Under the pieces are notes generated by a model that was not told where the DNA came from, made no database searches, and worked only from the letters and a program-made list of their open reading frames with translations. A stretch of 64,000 bases of DNA from Neorhizobium sp. UBA3556. GTDB lineage: Bacteria > Pseudomonadota > Alphaproteobacteria > Rhizobiales > Rhizobiaceae. The stretch is from positions 1-64,000 of the forward strand of contig DFNX01000010.1 in assembly GCA_002376235.1 (NCBI GenBank), given 5' to 3'. How positions within the stretch are numbered: the stretch's first letter is position 1; each line of letters starts with the position of its first letter. Of this stretch, positions 16,583-25,218 are shown piece by piece. Both the position numbers and the translations under genes were made by a program.

Positions 16583-17161
16583 TCACTTCTTGACGGCTTC
16601 AACGTCGATGTCGAGCGCGATTTCCGGACCGATACCGAAGGCGGCCATCTTGGAGATGCCGAAGTCTACGCCGTTGAACGAGCCGGTTGCCGAAAAACCG
16701 GTCTTGATCGTGTTGGCATCCCAGGGAAGCGCGGATTCCGCATTCCAGGTGACGTCGAGAACGACCGGCTTGGAGGTGCCGAGCAGGGTCAGATCACCGG
16801 TCACCTTGGCAGTCTTGTCACCGGTCTTTTCGATCGAAGTGCTCTTGAAGGTGATCTGCGGGAACTCCTCGGCGTTGAGGAAGTCAGGGCTCTTCAGGTG
16901 GGTGTTGCGCTTCTCGTCATTGGTGTCGATGCTTGCAGCTTCGAGTGCGATTTCCACCGTGCTCTTGGTCACATCTTCCTTGTCGAAGGAAATGGTGCCG
17001 GACACCGCCTTGAATGCGCCATGGGCCTTGGCCCAGCCCGCGTGGCTCGTCTTGAAGCCGACCCATGCATGCGTCGGATCGATTTCGTAGCTGTCAGCTG
17101 CAAGCGCAGCTCCGGTCATGAACATACCGGCAATGGCAGTAGCGAAAATCAGGCGTTTCAT
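16583..17161 (-). CDS. YceI family periplasmic protein
   Basis: A 192-residue secreted protein. The signal peptide (MKRLIFATAIAGMFMTGAALA, cleaved before ADSYE) precedes a YceI lipocalin-like beta-barrel domain, recognised from YEIDPTHAWVGFKTSHAG at its start, the DTNDEKRNTHLKSPDFLNAEEFPQITFKS core and DLTLLGTSKPVVLDV. The family binds isoprenoid-type lipids and is often induced by base or osmotic stress. The start at 17161 is supported by AAAAGGAG 6 bp upstream. Role here not defined by the neighbours. Confidence 0.9.
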   Translation of the reverse strand: MKRLIFATAIAGMFMTGAALAADSYEIDPTHAWVGFKTSHAGWAKAHGAFKAVSGTISFDKEDVTKSTVEIALEAASIDTNDEKRNTHLKSPDFLNAEEFPQITFKSTSIEKTGDKTAKVTGDLTLLGTSKPVVLDVTWNAESALPWDANTIKTGFSATGSFNGVDFGISKMAAFGIGPEIALDIDVEAVKK

Positions 17162-17231
17162 GGTTTCTCCTTTTGAGATTGCCCGTGGTGGGCGATAGTG
17201 TCCGGCGAGCCGGATTGGTGACATTTTCAAT

Positions 17232-18095
17232 TCAACCGCCCGCCAGGACGGCAATAGCGATGGCTGCGATCGCCGGGATCGCCGTTAGCGCCCCGATAAT
17301 CAGCGGTCGCAGGAAGCGCGGTTGTTTGATGAAATCGACATTGCGCACTCTAAGAACGGCGAAGACAGCGACGGGCAGAACCGAAAGAAGAAGGGCGGCC
17401 GGTGTGGCGCTCGGCGAGAGCAATACAGTCATCATGACGCCCATCGCAGCAGTCCAGATAAAGGAAAGCCCGGCAAGTCCCTGGAGATCAAAGGCCTCAT
17501 CATCGCCCCTGATATAGGCGATGTAACGAACCAGCAGCCAGCCGCCGAACAGGGCAGCCAATGCGCCATTCATCTGCGCCATTCCAATATAGCCGCCCAT
17601 GATCGCGCTCAGCGCCGTTCCGATGGCAGTAGCGAGCAATGCTGCCGGCAAGGCAGCCGGAGATTGCTTTTGAGCACGGCGACCCAAAACGGCAGCGATT
17701 TCGACAGCAACAATGACGAGCACGACGGCAAGTGTCATTGCCTTCGTTGCGTTGGCGGCAAGGACGTTTTTACCCAGCCACCAGGCTGGTGCCGTGAGCG
17801 ACACCACACCGATCAGTGCTATAATCCACCGGTTCAAAGACTGCCGCAACAGAAGGCCAAGTATGGCGAAAACAACACCGCCGATGAGCAACAGCAAGGG
17901 AAGTTTCTGTTTCGCCGCAATCGGCGGGAATGGTGGAAAGCCTTCGATCGATACGCTCGCAATGGCACCGGCGACCGGGATAAGAAGCACCGTCAAAAGA
18001 ATACCTCTGGACGAGGCTCCCTTACCGGCCAGCGCAATGACAATACCGAGAACAAGCGGCAACAGGACAGAGGTAAGAAGGATCTGGGTCAGCAT
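17232..18095 (-). CDS. Polytopic membrane protein of unknown function
   Basis: A 287-residue protein that is almost entirely hydrophobic, with eight or more predicted spans (for example LLTSVLLPLVLGIVIALAG, LLLLIGGVVFAILGLLL, AMTLAVVLVIVAVEIAAVLG, and the C-terminal IIGALTAIPAIAAIAIAVLAGG). No transporter or enzyme signature is recognised. The start MLTQILLTS at 18095 removes a 67-residue upstream extension of non-membrane character. It lies between the YceI gene and the hydroquinone reductase gene on the same strand; function unknown. Confidence 0.7.
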   Translation of the reverse strand: MLTQILLTSVLLPLVLGIVIALAGKGASSRGILLTVLLIPVAGAIASVSIEGFPPFPPIAAKQKLPLLLLIGGVVFAILGLLLRQSLNRWIIALIGVVSLTAPAWWLGKNVLAANATKAMTLAVVLVIVAVEIAAVLGRRAQKQSPAALPAALLATAIGTALSAIMGGYIGMAQMNGALAALFGGWLLVRYIAYIRGDDEAFDLQGLAGLSFIWTAAMGVMMTVLLSPSATPAALLLSVLPVAVFAVLRVRNVDFIKQPRFLRPLIIGALTAIPAIAAIAIAVLAGG

Positions 18096-18156
18096 GCTAT
18101 CAATCCGGGAAGTTCGCTGATTGCGGGGGTGTGTCGAAACGGCAGCTTTTCGGGGC

Positions 18157-19194
18157 TTAAATCGCGACGGAGGCTGTTGGGAGCAGCAGGTCCTCGAATT
18201 CCAAAACCGGGCCGACGGGAATGATCCTTGTCGGGTTGAGGCTTTCGATCGAATAATAGCCACGCTTGATGTGATCGATGCTGACAGTCTCGGCAATGCC
18301 CGGAACTGACAGCATCCGGCGCAGATATCGGCTTAGACCGGGATAGTCAGCAATACGCCGCAGATTGCACTTGAACAGGCCGTGATAGGCAGCATCAAAC
18401 CGCACGAGCGTGACAAAGAGACGAATATCGGCTTCCGTCAGGCGCTCTCCGACAAGGAAAGCCCTCTCCGCCAGCAAATCTTCCAATTCGTCGAGCATTG
18501 CGAATACGTCGTGGAAGGCCTCCTCATAGGCCTCCTGCGTCGTTGCAAATCCGGAACGGTAGACGCCATTATTCAGGCGCGGATAGATGCGATCGTTCAA
18601 CGCATCGATTTCGGAACGGAGAGCTTCGGGATAGAGATCGACGCTCTCATCTGCCAAAGCGCCGAAGCCGCTGTTGAACATGCGCAGGATATCGGCCGAT
18701 TCGTTGTTGACGATCGTACCGGTCTTCTTGTCCCAAAGGACAGGAACCGTTGCGCGGCCGGTAATCTTTGGATCGACCCTGGTATAGAGCTCGTGCATGT
18801 AACGCGCGCCATTGACCGTATCCTCGTTGGCGCCGGGATAGGTGCCGAACCGCCAGCCTTCTTTTGTCAGCGCCGGCTCAACCACCGAAACAGAGATGAG
18901 CTCGTCCAGCTTCTTGAGCTTGCGGGCAAGCAGTGTTCGCGATGCCCAGGGGCAAATCAGCGCGACATAAAGATGATAGCGGTCAACTTCGGCTGCAAAG
19001 CCACCAATTCCCATCGGACCGGCAGACCCATCGGGCGTGATCCAGTTCCGAAAACTGGATGTCTGGCGTACGAATCCACCTTTGGCATCTTTAGCCTGTA
19101 CTGGTTGCCAGTCAGCTGTCCATTTGCCGTCTACAAGCACGGTCGTCTTCCCAACATGGTTGTTCCGACGGCGCAAGGCCATCATCGCAGACAC
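18157..19194 (-). CDS. yqjG: Glutathionyl-hydroquinone reductase (Xi-class GST, YqjG-like)
   Basis: A 345-residue glutathione transferase of the Xi/Omega-like class. The catalytic Cys lies in ALICPWASRTLLARKLKKL. The thioredoxin-fold part contains ATVPVLWDKKTGTIVNNESADILRMFN (cis-Pro and glutathione-binding residues), and the helical C-terminal domain contains LVGERLTEADIRLFVTLVRFD. These enzymes reduce glutathionyl-hydroquinones to hydroquinones and free cysteine-bound glutathione. It is divergent from a LysR regulator across 72 bp, a classical arrangement for LysR control of a neighbour. Length matches the family (about 330). Confidence 0.9.
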   Translation of the reverse strand: MSAMMALRRRNNHVGKTTVLVDGKWTADWQPVQAKDAKGGFVRQTSSFRNWITPDGSAGPMGIGGFAAEVDRYHLYVALICPWASRTLLARKLKKLDELISVSVVEPALTKEGWRFGTYPGANEDTVNGARYMHELYTRVDPKITGRATVPVLWDKKTGTIVNNESADILRMFNSGFGALADESVDLYPEALRSEIDALNDRIYPRLNNGVYRSGFATTQEAYEEAFHDVFAMLDELEDLLAERAFLVGERLTEADIRLFVTLVRFDAAYHGLFKCNLRRIADYPGLSRYLRRMLSVPGIAETVSIDHIKRGYYSIESLNPTRIIPVGPVLEFEDLLLPTASVAI

Positions 19195-19266
19195 TATGCA
19201 TTCACTCCATCAACATGATAATCAACTATCTAAGCATTACAGATCACACCAATAGAGTGAGATATC

Positions 19267-20199
19267 ATGTTGGACCGCATCGCCGGAATGGAGGTCTTCG
19301 CAAAGGTTGCCGCGATCGGCAGCTTGTCCGGAGCGGCCCGTGCGCTTGGCATGTCGCAGACCATGGCAACGAAACACATGGGAGCGCTCGAAGAGCGGCT
19401 TGGCGTGAAGCTTCTTCACCGGACTACACGCAAGATCACATTGAACGAAGCAGGCCGCCGCTATCTGGAAAGCGTCGAGCGCATTCTTTCCGAGCTTTCA
19501 GAGGCGGACGCGGCGGCAGCCGCCGAACGGATGGAGGTCAGCGGGACGCTTCGTGTCAATGTGCCGGTTTCCTTCGGCGTTCGGGAAATCGTGCCCCTCC
19601 TGGCAGAATTATCGGACCTGCATCCGGCCTTGAGCATCGATCTCGGCTTGAACGATAGAACCGTGGATCTTGTGGAGGAAGGATGGGATGTCGCTATCCG
19701 CATCGGCAAGATCGAAGATCAGACTCTTATGGCGCGAAGAGTTGCCAGCTGCCGTCTGCTGCTCGCAGCATCCCCTTCCTACCTGGCGAAACGGCAGGCC
19801 CCCAAATCGATATCCGAACTCGGATCACACAATTGTCTCGGATACACACTCTCGAGTTCCAGTAGTCCGGATCGATGGCGATTTGGCCTTGATGGCTCTA
19901 TCATCGTGCCCGTTAGAGGAAATCTTCACGCCAATAACGGTGATGCTCTCGTGGCAGCGGCCTTGGCAGGTCAAGGCATGATCTACCAACCAACCTTCCT
20001 CGTCGGTGATGAAGTCCGCGCCGGGCGATTGGTATCGCTCACTCTCGACCATCCACTAATGGAACTGCCCGGCGTCTTTGCGATCTATGCAAGCAATCGC
20101 AGGCCCCCAGCCAAGGTCCGCGCATTCATAGATTTCCTGGCGGGCAAATTTTCTCCCACACCACGTTGGGATCGCGACCTTCCGATTTCGGCGGAATAG
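19267..20199 (+). CDS. LysR family transcriptional regulator
   Basis: A 310-residue LysR regulator. The N-terminal winged helix-turn-helix (GMEVFAKVAAIGSLSGAARALGMSQTMATKHMGALEERLGVKLLHRTTR) is followed by a substrate-binding domain from about residue 92. It belongs to the large subgroup (QTMATKHM-ALEERLG) that commonly controls adjacent redox or detoxification genes. The divergent yqjG-like gene is the probable target. The inducer cannot be read from the sequence. Confidence 0.9.
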   Translation: MLDRIAGMEVFAKVAAIGSLSGAARALGMSQTMATKHMGALEERLGVKLLHRTTRKITLNEAGRRYLESVERILSELSEADAAAAAERMEVSGTLRVNVPVSFGVREIVPLLAELSDLHPALSIDLGLNDRTVDLVEEGWDVAIRIGKIEDQTLMARRVASCRLLLAASPSYLAKRQAPKSISELGSHNCLGYTLSSSSSPDRWRFGLDGSIIVPVRGNLHANNGDALVAAALAGQGMIYQPTFLVGDEVRAGRLVSLTLDHPLMELPGVFAIYASNRRPPAKVRAFIDFLAGKFSPTPRWDRDLPISAE

Positions 20200-20253
20200 C
20201 CGTCACGCGATACGTCCGACTTCGTAGCTCAAGACGGCGAACGGTCCCCTACT

Positions 20254-21126
20254 TTACCAAGCGTTTATGGCGAAAGCATCAATCGGGATTTTCAGATAAC
20301 TGGTCCCGTTGGCTTCCGGAGGCGGCATCCGCCCTGCATTGAGGTTGATCTGCAACGCGTGAAGCATCAGGCGCGGAAACGGTAGTGTCGCATCCCGCTC
20401 TTCGCGCTGACGAATGAAAGCTTCCCTCCCTTGGACGACATGCGGGTTTTCCGTCTTTTGCTGCCCGACGGTGCTTTCCCAAACAGCCGCGCGTTCGCCG
20501 GGGCGATAATCGTGGCCGGTGAATAACCGCGTATCATCGGGAAGAGCGAGGATCGCCTCGATCGAAGACCACAGGTTTGCGGCGCTGCCACCGGGAAAAT
20601 CGGCACGGGCACTGCCGCTATCCGGCATGAACAATGTATCGTGAATGAACGCGGCATCGCCGACCACGTAGGTGATCGATGCAAGAGTGTGTCCCGGCGA
20701 ATGGATGACCCTGCATGTCATGTTGCCGATCTGGAAACTCTCGCCATCAGCGAAGAGGCGATTCCACTGAGATCCGTCCGTTTTCATCTCCGGCATGTTG
20801 TAGATTTTCTGCCAGAGCTTCTGGATATCGACCACTTTCGCGCCGATCGCCGTGGGTGCTCCTGTCTTTCCCTTCAGGTAGGTAGCCGCGGAAAAATGGT
20901 CCGCATGAGGATGCGTGTCCAATATCCACTGCACGGTCAGGCTTTCGCTCTCGACATAGCCTAGGATGGCATCCGCGCTGAACGTCTTCGTACTCCCCGA
21001 CTTCTCATCATAATCGAGAACCGGATCGATGATTGCACAGTGCCGGGTGGCGGGATCACTCACGACATACTGAATGCTGCCCGTACGCTCGTCGTAGAAA
21101 CCTTTGACCAGAGGATTGGCGATCAT
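20254..21126 (-). CDS. MBL-fold hydrolase, Blh/persulfide-dioxygenase-like
   Basis: A 290-residue metallo-beta-lactamase-fold protein. The HxHxDH motif is present as THPHADH (H72, H74, D76, H77). Later metal ligands are in IHSPGHTLAS and IHDTLFM-DSGSARADFPGG, and FTGHDY carries the last histidine. The DSGSARADFPGG segment is typical of ETHE1/Blh-type sulfur dioxygenases, which oxidise glutathione persulfide to sulfite and use one Fe(II). In Agrobacterium and Xylella Blh belongs to a BigR-controlled sulfide-detoxification operon; no bigR is nearby here. It occupies the place downstream of repB where repC would be expected. Confidence 0.82.
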   Translation of the reverse strand: MIANPLVKGFYDERTGSIQYVVSDPATRHCAIIDPVLDYDEKSGSTKTFSADAILGYVESESLTVQWILDTHPHADHFSAATYLKGKTGAPTAIGAKVVDIQKLWQKIYNMPEMKTDGSQWNRLFADGESFQIGNMTCRVIHSPGHTLASITYVVGDAAFIHDTLFMPDSGSARADFPGGSAANLWSSIEAILALPDDTRLFTGHDYRPGERAAVWESTVGQQKTENPHVVQGREAFIRQREERDATLPFPRLMLHALQINLNAGRMPPPEANGTSYLKIPIDAFAINAW

Positions 21127-21187
21127 GATAAAATCCGGATGATTAAAGAGTTAGCTGCAATGTCGGTTTTTCTTCACCGAACTTTCC

Positions 21188-21235
21188 GTCAGGAACAAGG
21201 CCGGCTTAACTGCACTGCTTCTTGTTCCTACTGAC
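21188..21235. repeat. Inverted repeat downstream of repB
   Basis: GTCAGGAACAAG (21188-21199) is mirrored by CTTGTTCC-TA-CTGAC (21221-21235) with a two-base bulge and a 21-nt loop. It lies in the 131-bp gap after the repB stop. In complete repABC operons this interval carries a countertranscript RNA; here the hairpin may be a terminator without a T-run or a remnant of that region. Which one cannot be decided by eye. Confidence 0.45.
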
Positions 21236-21257
21236 GTTCGGCTAACCCGTCAGAGCC

Positions 21258-22331
21258 TCATCCCTTCGAAGACTGAGCGGAGACAAACGCGTCATACTGC
21301 TGAACGAGCGTCTTCATGGCTTCATCGACGAACCGGCGATCGATCCCCGCTGCAAACTCGATCCGGCTTTTCTTGCCGTCGATATGTAGCTGCGCAAAGA
21401 CCTTTCCCTTGCTGTCCTTCAACAGCACGGGCTCTGCAGGCTGGCGCTTTTCCGGCTTGGAGAGATGATTGAATATCTGCTGGAACCGGTCATCGCTTGC
21501 CGACGACCGGAAATCGGTATCGGATACTTCAGCCATCGCCGCGGCCTGCGCCGCCTTCGACGTGAGCAGTTCACCGAGCTTCATCCACCGATCACGGCCA
21601 GCCTTCGGCGCTGCGCCGATCGCCCGAATGAGCGCATCCGGCACGGCCTCGACCACCTGCAGCAGCCGCGACAACTCGCTTTTTTGAACAGACAGAGCCT
21701 CACCAATCACCTTGCGGTCAAATCCGCCTGCGAGAAGGTTTTTGGCGAAAACCGCCCGCTCGATGAAAGAGAGATTGCGGCGTTCGGCATTTTCCTTGCC
21801 TTGCGCCAGAACCAGCTCGTCGTCAGACAACGAACGGACAATTGCCTTGACCTCGATCCCGAGGCGCGAAGCTGCCCGGATGCGGCGATGGCCGTAGGCG
21901 GTCTGATAGCGGTCCGGCTTTTCCGGATGATTGCGTAGAAGCACCGGCACCTGCTGGCCACTCTCGCGCATGCTGTCGATGAGCGCTGCAAGGTCTTCGT
22001 CGTCTTGGTCATCCAGCCGCAACCGGTCCTCGACAAAGGATGAGTCGATCTTGTCCGGTTGGATCGCGATGACCCGCTCGCCTTCGCTGAGCGCTTGGCG
22101 GAGCAGACGCGCCTCTTCGGCCTCCCGGGTCATGGCATTGAGCGAAAGCCCCATGGCCTTGACCGCGCCAGCGGCGCTGCGTCCTGCCGGGCCGGCAATT
22201 GGAATGGGAGCGGGAGCCGGGCTCTCGGTTTCCGGCTTCGGAGCCAGTTGTGCTTCAGGCGCCGCGGCAGCGCCAGGTGCAAGCCCGCCTCCGAACAGCG
22301 CTCTCAACTCGTTTTTCCGGCTACCTGCCAT
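21258..22331 (-). CDS. repB: Plasmid partitioning protein RepB (ParB-like)
   Basis: A 357-residue RepB of the repABC family. A basic start (MAGSRKNELRALFGG) precedes a Pro/Ala-rich linker (about 20-50), then the conserved GLSLNAMTREAEEARLLRQAL and the ParB/Srx domain with YGHRRIRAASRLG (about 146-158). A helix-turn-helix follows near residue 200 (FDRKVIGEALSVQKSELSRLLQVVEAVP). It binds parS-like centromere sites and works with RepA. It starts 23 bp after the repA stop in the same operon. No repC follows. No GTT-N10-AAC parS-type palindrome was found in the flanking intergenic DNA by eye. Confidence 0.92.
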   Translation of the reverse strand: MAGSRKNELRALFGGGLAPGAAAAPEAQLAPKPETESPAPAPIPIAGPAGRSAAGAVKAMGLSLNAMTREAEEARLLRQALSEGERVIAIQPDKIDSSFVEDRLRLDDQDDEDLAALIDSMRESGQQVPVLLRNHPEKPDRYQTAYGHRRIRAASRLGIEVKAIVRSLSDDELVLAQGKENAERRNLSFIERAVFAKNLLAGGFDRKVIGEALSVQKSELSRLLQVVEAVPDALIRAIGAAPKAGRDRWMKLGELLTSKAAQAAAMAEVSDTDFRSSASDDRFQQIFNHLSKPEKRQPAEPVLLKDSKGKVFAQLHIDGKKSRIEFAAGIDRRFVDEAMKTLVQQYDAFVSAQSSKG

Positions 22332-22354
22332 GACTGAAAACCTTTCCTTCTGTC

Positions 22355-23626
22355 CTATCGGCCCCAGGCCGCGTGGATCAGAGTCTCTACCTCGCTGTTG
22401 ACGGCGTTCATCGCCTCGAGTGCGCGATCATAGGTTGAGCGCGTAAAATTCTCGCGCCCGACCTCGTACAGTGTCTGCTTCGTCAAACCGGCATCCGAAA
22501 CCGCTGTCGACTTCAGCATAGGAGCCGTAAGGACACGATCTCCGAACAGTGAACGCATGAAACCGACGATCTGCGCCTGAGGTCCGTCATTCGGCTCAAA
22601 GCGGGTGACCAAATACCGCAGGAAGTCGAAATTCAGTGTCCCTCCCGCCTCACGGACAACCGACAGAAGATCGGAGGTCATGAACAGGAACTGGTTCATC
22701 GAAGCGACATCGAGCATCTGCGGATGCACCGTCACCACAACCGACGTAGACGCGCAGAGCGCCGACAGGGTCAGGTAACCGAGCTGCGGCGGGCAGTCGA
22801 TCACGACGACGTCGTAATCCTGCTCGACTGTCGCCAGAACCGCCTGGATCCGCGCAAAGAACAGCGGTCCGCTATCCTTGCCGCTCTGGCGGTTCGCCAG
22901 CGCCTGAGGCGTGACATGCTCGAATTCCTGCAACTCGATATTGCCGGGAACGAGATCGAGGCCCGGAAAATAGGTCCCGCGAATGACTTCGGAAAGCGCG
23001 CGCTGCTCATCGTCATACCGGATGGCGCCGTAAAGCGTGTCATTGCCGGTCAGGTCGAGTTCCGGCTGATAGCCGAACAGAGCCGAAAGCGATGCCTGCG
23101 GATCGAGATCGATGGCGAGTACCCGATGCCCTGTCAGGGCAAGATACTGAGCCAGATGCGCCGCCGATGTCGTCTTGCCCGAGCCGCCCTTGAAATTCGT
23201 CACCGAGATGACCTGAAGATGCTCGTTCTGCGCGGCGTCCCGACGAGGGAGATAGGATTTCGCCTTGGCGATATTCCCCTTGGCGGCGGCCTGCTCGGCA
23301 AGATAGCTGCGCAGCGCGTTGATATCGGAGAGCGAATAGAACCGGCGCCCACCCGCACCGGTCTCCGGCTGCGGGCCTTCTCCGGCGAGAGACAACTGGC
23401 GAAGGTAACCATCGGATACACCGATAAGCTTGGCAGCCTCGCCGGAAGAAAAGCTGCGCAACGTCTTGCTCGCAAGTGGCGGGAAAAGACGCTCGCGCAT
23501 CGCCTTGAGCTGCTCGGAAAGGGCACGCGCATCACTGGCGATCGCTTCGTCGGCGAGCTGCCGCGTTTCCGGCGCCACCCCGCCCGTTGAGGCTCTCATG
23601 TTCTCAGCCGATCCGGCCATTCCCAA
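22355..23626 (-). CDS. repA: Plasmid partitioning protein RepA (ParA-like ATPase)
   Basis: A 423-residue RepA. The N-terminal MerR-like winged helix (FSSGEAAKLIGVSDGYLRQLSL, about 59-80) binds the operon's own operator in this family. The ATPase domain has the deviant Walker A NFKGGSGKTT (about 144-153), VLAIDLDPQASLSALFG, and Walker B-like DVVVIDCPPQLGYLTLSAL. It segregates the replicon together with RepB. An inverted repeat lies 33 bp upstream of the start and may be its operator. Length is normal for the family (about 400). Confidence 0.93.
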   Translation of the reverse strand: MGMAGSAENMRASTGGVAPETRQLADEAIASDARALSEQLKAMRERLFPPLASKTLRSFSSGEAAKLIGVSDGYLRQLSLAGEGPQPETGAGGRRFYSLSDINALRSYLAEQAAAKGNIAKAKSYLPRRDAAQNEHLQVISVTNFKGGSGKTTSAAHLAQYLALTGHRVLAIDLDPQASLSALFGYQPELDLTGNDTLYGAIRYDDEQRALSEVIRGTYFPGLDLVPGNIELQEFEHVTPQALANRQSGKDSGPLFFARIQAVLATVEQDYDVVVIDCPPQLGYLTLSALCASTSVVVTVHPQMLDVASMNQFLFMTSDLLSVVREAGGTLNFDFLRYLVTRFEPNDGPQAQIVGFMRSLFGDRVLTAPMLKSTAVSDAGLTKQTLYEVGRENFTRSTYDRALEAMNAVNSEVETLIHAAWGR

Positions 23627-23962
23627 ACTCTCCCTGATGCCTTGACCACCCGATCCCTATTCACTGTCATGATCGGCAGTGAATGGAAGGCGATGCGGCA
23701 GCTCGCTACGCCTCACGACAAAAATTACACCGAAAATCGGCAGTTACGCCAAAATTCCGAAAACCCAGCGCAGACCGTTACAAGGTGCTCGTATGCGTGA
23801 TTCGCGTCAAGGAATTTCTATGATCGGGAGAACCAGTTGCTTTTGCAGAAAGTTGAAATCTCCACGCAGCAGTTGGCGAATTGCACTGCCGCGGTTGCCG
23901 CCTTTGTGCAGAGAAGCACTATAAAGCAATCTGATTCGGTCAATCGCGATTGGAGACAAGCA
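23627..23962. other. 336-bp divergent region between repA and anmK
   Basis: Contains the promoters for repAB (minus) and anmK (plus) and the inverted repeat at 23659-23684. The 126 bp directly before anmK stay open in the anmK frame, but the family start is at 23963. No parS-type GTT-N10-AAC palindrome and no RNA gene were recognised. Confidence 0.5.
23659..23684. promoter_or_regulatory. Inverted repeat upstream of repA, candidate RepA operator
   Basis: ATTCACTG (23659-23666) and CAGTGAAT (23677-23684) form perfect 8-bp arms around a 10-bp spacer that itself contains TCATGA. It lies 33 bp upstream of the repA start codon, where autorepression by RepA/RepB would act in repABC operons. It could instead be a partition site. 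Confidence 0.45.
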
Positions 23963-25081
23963 ATGGAGCCTATCTGGGCGGTCGGACTGATGACCGGAAC
24001 GGTGCTCGACGGAAATATAGACGTCGCGCTTATCAAGACGGACGGAGAGAGTGTCGAGACGTTCGGCGCCTATACGCTCGCCCCTTATTTCGAGGAAACC
24101 CGTCTTCTTCTGGAGGACACTCTGCGCCAGGCTCGCCACTGGAATTTCGAAGGTCCGGAACCTTTGGTTTTCAAACAGGCGGAAGAGGCGCTGACCCGCG
24201 CCCAGTCCAATGCTGTTCGGAAACTTGTCGAAAGCGCCGGACTATCCATCGACCAGATCGGCGTAGTCGGTTTCCATGGGCAGACTGTGCTGCACCGCGC
24301 ACCGACAAGAGAACGCCTGGGCGATACCCGACAGCTTGGCGACGGGCAGTTGATGGCCGGCATTCTGGGAACCAAGGTCGTCCATGATTTCCGCACGGCC
24401 GATGTGCGTGCAGGCGGTCAAGGCGCACCACTAGCCGCCATCTACCACACTGCTCTCCTGCGCGAGGTCGATCGAAGCGGTGATACCGCCATCCTCAATC
24501 TCGGCGGCGTCGGCAACATAACCTGGTGGGATGGACAGGATCTGGTTGTCGCGTTCGACACCGGCCCAGCTAATGCCCCGCTCAACGATTTCATCAAGGG
24601 GCTCGGCCTTGGCGAGATGGACCGGGACGGTGCGCTCGGCGCGTCCGGCACAGTGGACGAAGCACGCCTCGAACGTCTCCTGCAGCATCCATACCTGACC
24701 GCGGCCTACCCGAAATCGCTCGACCGGTTCGATTTCACCGCTGCCATGGCTGACGGCTTGAACGCTGCCGATGGCGCGGCCACTCTTTCCGCCTTCACCG
24801 CATCCGCCGTCGCCAACGCGCTCGACCTTCTGCCGCACAGGCCCAAGCGCCTGATTGTCAGCGGCGGCGGGCGGCGCAACCCCACGATCATGTCTATGAT
24901 CGAAGAGAGGGCCAGGGTTCAGGCTGTTTCAGCCGATGGTTTCGGCTGGCGCGGTGATGCCGTCGAAGCCGAGTGTTTTGCATTCCTCGCCGTGCGCAGG
25001 TTGCGCGGCCTGCCGATCAGCTTTCCGACGACGACCGGCGTTCCGATGGCCCAGACGGGCGGCAGACTTGCCAATCCTTGA
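23963..25081 (+). CDS. anmK: Anhydro-N-acetylmuramic acid kinase
   Basis: A 372-residue ASKHA-type sugar kinase. The N terminus WAVGLMTGTVLDGNIDVALI is a variant of the AnmK GLMSGTSLDGxD motif. GFHGQTVLHRAP, the phosphate-binding region TAILNLGGVGNITWW, the FDTGPANAPLND segment and the C-terminal VSGGGRRNPTIM all match AnmK. It phosphorylates and opens 1,6-anhydro-MurNAc to MurNAc-6-P during cell-wall recycling. Start at 23963 matches the family N terminus. It stands alone, divergent from repA. Confidence 0.92.
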   Translation: MEPIWAVGLMTGTVLDGNIDVALIKTDGESVETFGAYTLAPYFEETRLLLEDTLRQARHWNFEGPEPLVFKQAEEALTRAQSNAVRKLVESAGLSIDQIGVVGFHGQTVLHRAPTRERLGDTRQLGDGQLMAGILGTKVVHDFRTADVRAGGQGAPLAAIYHTALLREVDRSGDTAILNLGGVGNITWWDGQDLVVAFDTGPANAPLNDFIKGLGLGEMDRDGALGASGTVDEARLERLLQHPYLTAAYPKSLDRFDFTAAMADGLNAADGAATLSAFTASAVANALDLLPHRPKRLIVSGGGRRNPTIMSMIEERARVQAVSADGFGWRGDAVEAECFAFLAVRRLRGLPISFPTTTGVPMAQTGGRLANP

Positions 25082-25182
25082 CGATTTCATACCAGTTTTT
25101 CCAATCCTGCCGAAAACGTGACCGTCGCCAGAAATAAATCGATTTAAATAACTTGAGGCCTGCGACACATCGTCCTAGTTAT

Positions 25183-25211
25183 CCTCTCGATTCTAAACCT
25201 GCATCGAGAGG
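25183..25211 (+). promoter_or_regulatory. Hairpin masking the ribosome-binding site of the 6-phosphogluconate dehydrogenase gene
   Basis: CCTCTCGAT (25183-25191) pairs perfectly with ATCGAGAGG (25203-25211) across an 11-nt loop. The 3' arm contains GAGAGG, the only plausible Shine-Dalgarno sequence, 7 nt before the ATG at 25219. Translation would need this 9-bp stem to open. A chance terminator is less likely because no T-run follows. Confidence 0.45.
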
Positions 25212-25218
25212 CTTACAC

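Noticed and set aside
20254..21126. repC expected downstream of repB
   Set aside because: The ORF here is an MBL-fold hydrolase with an intact HxHxDH motif, not a replication initiator.
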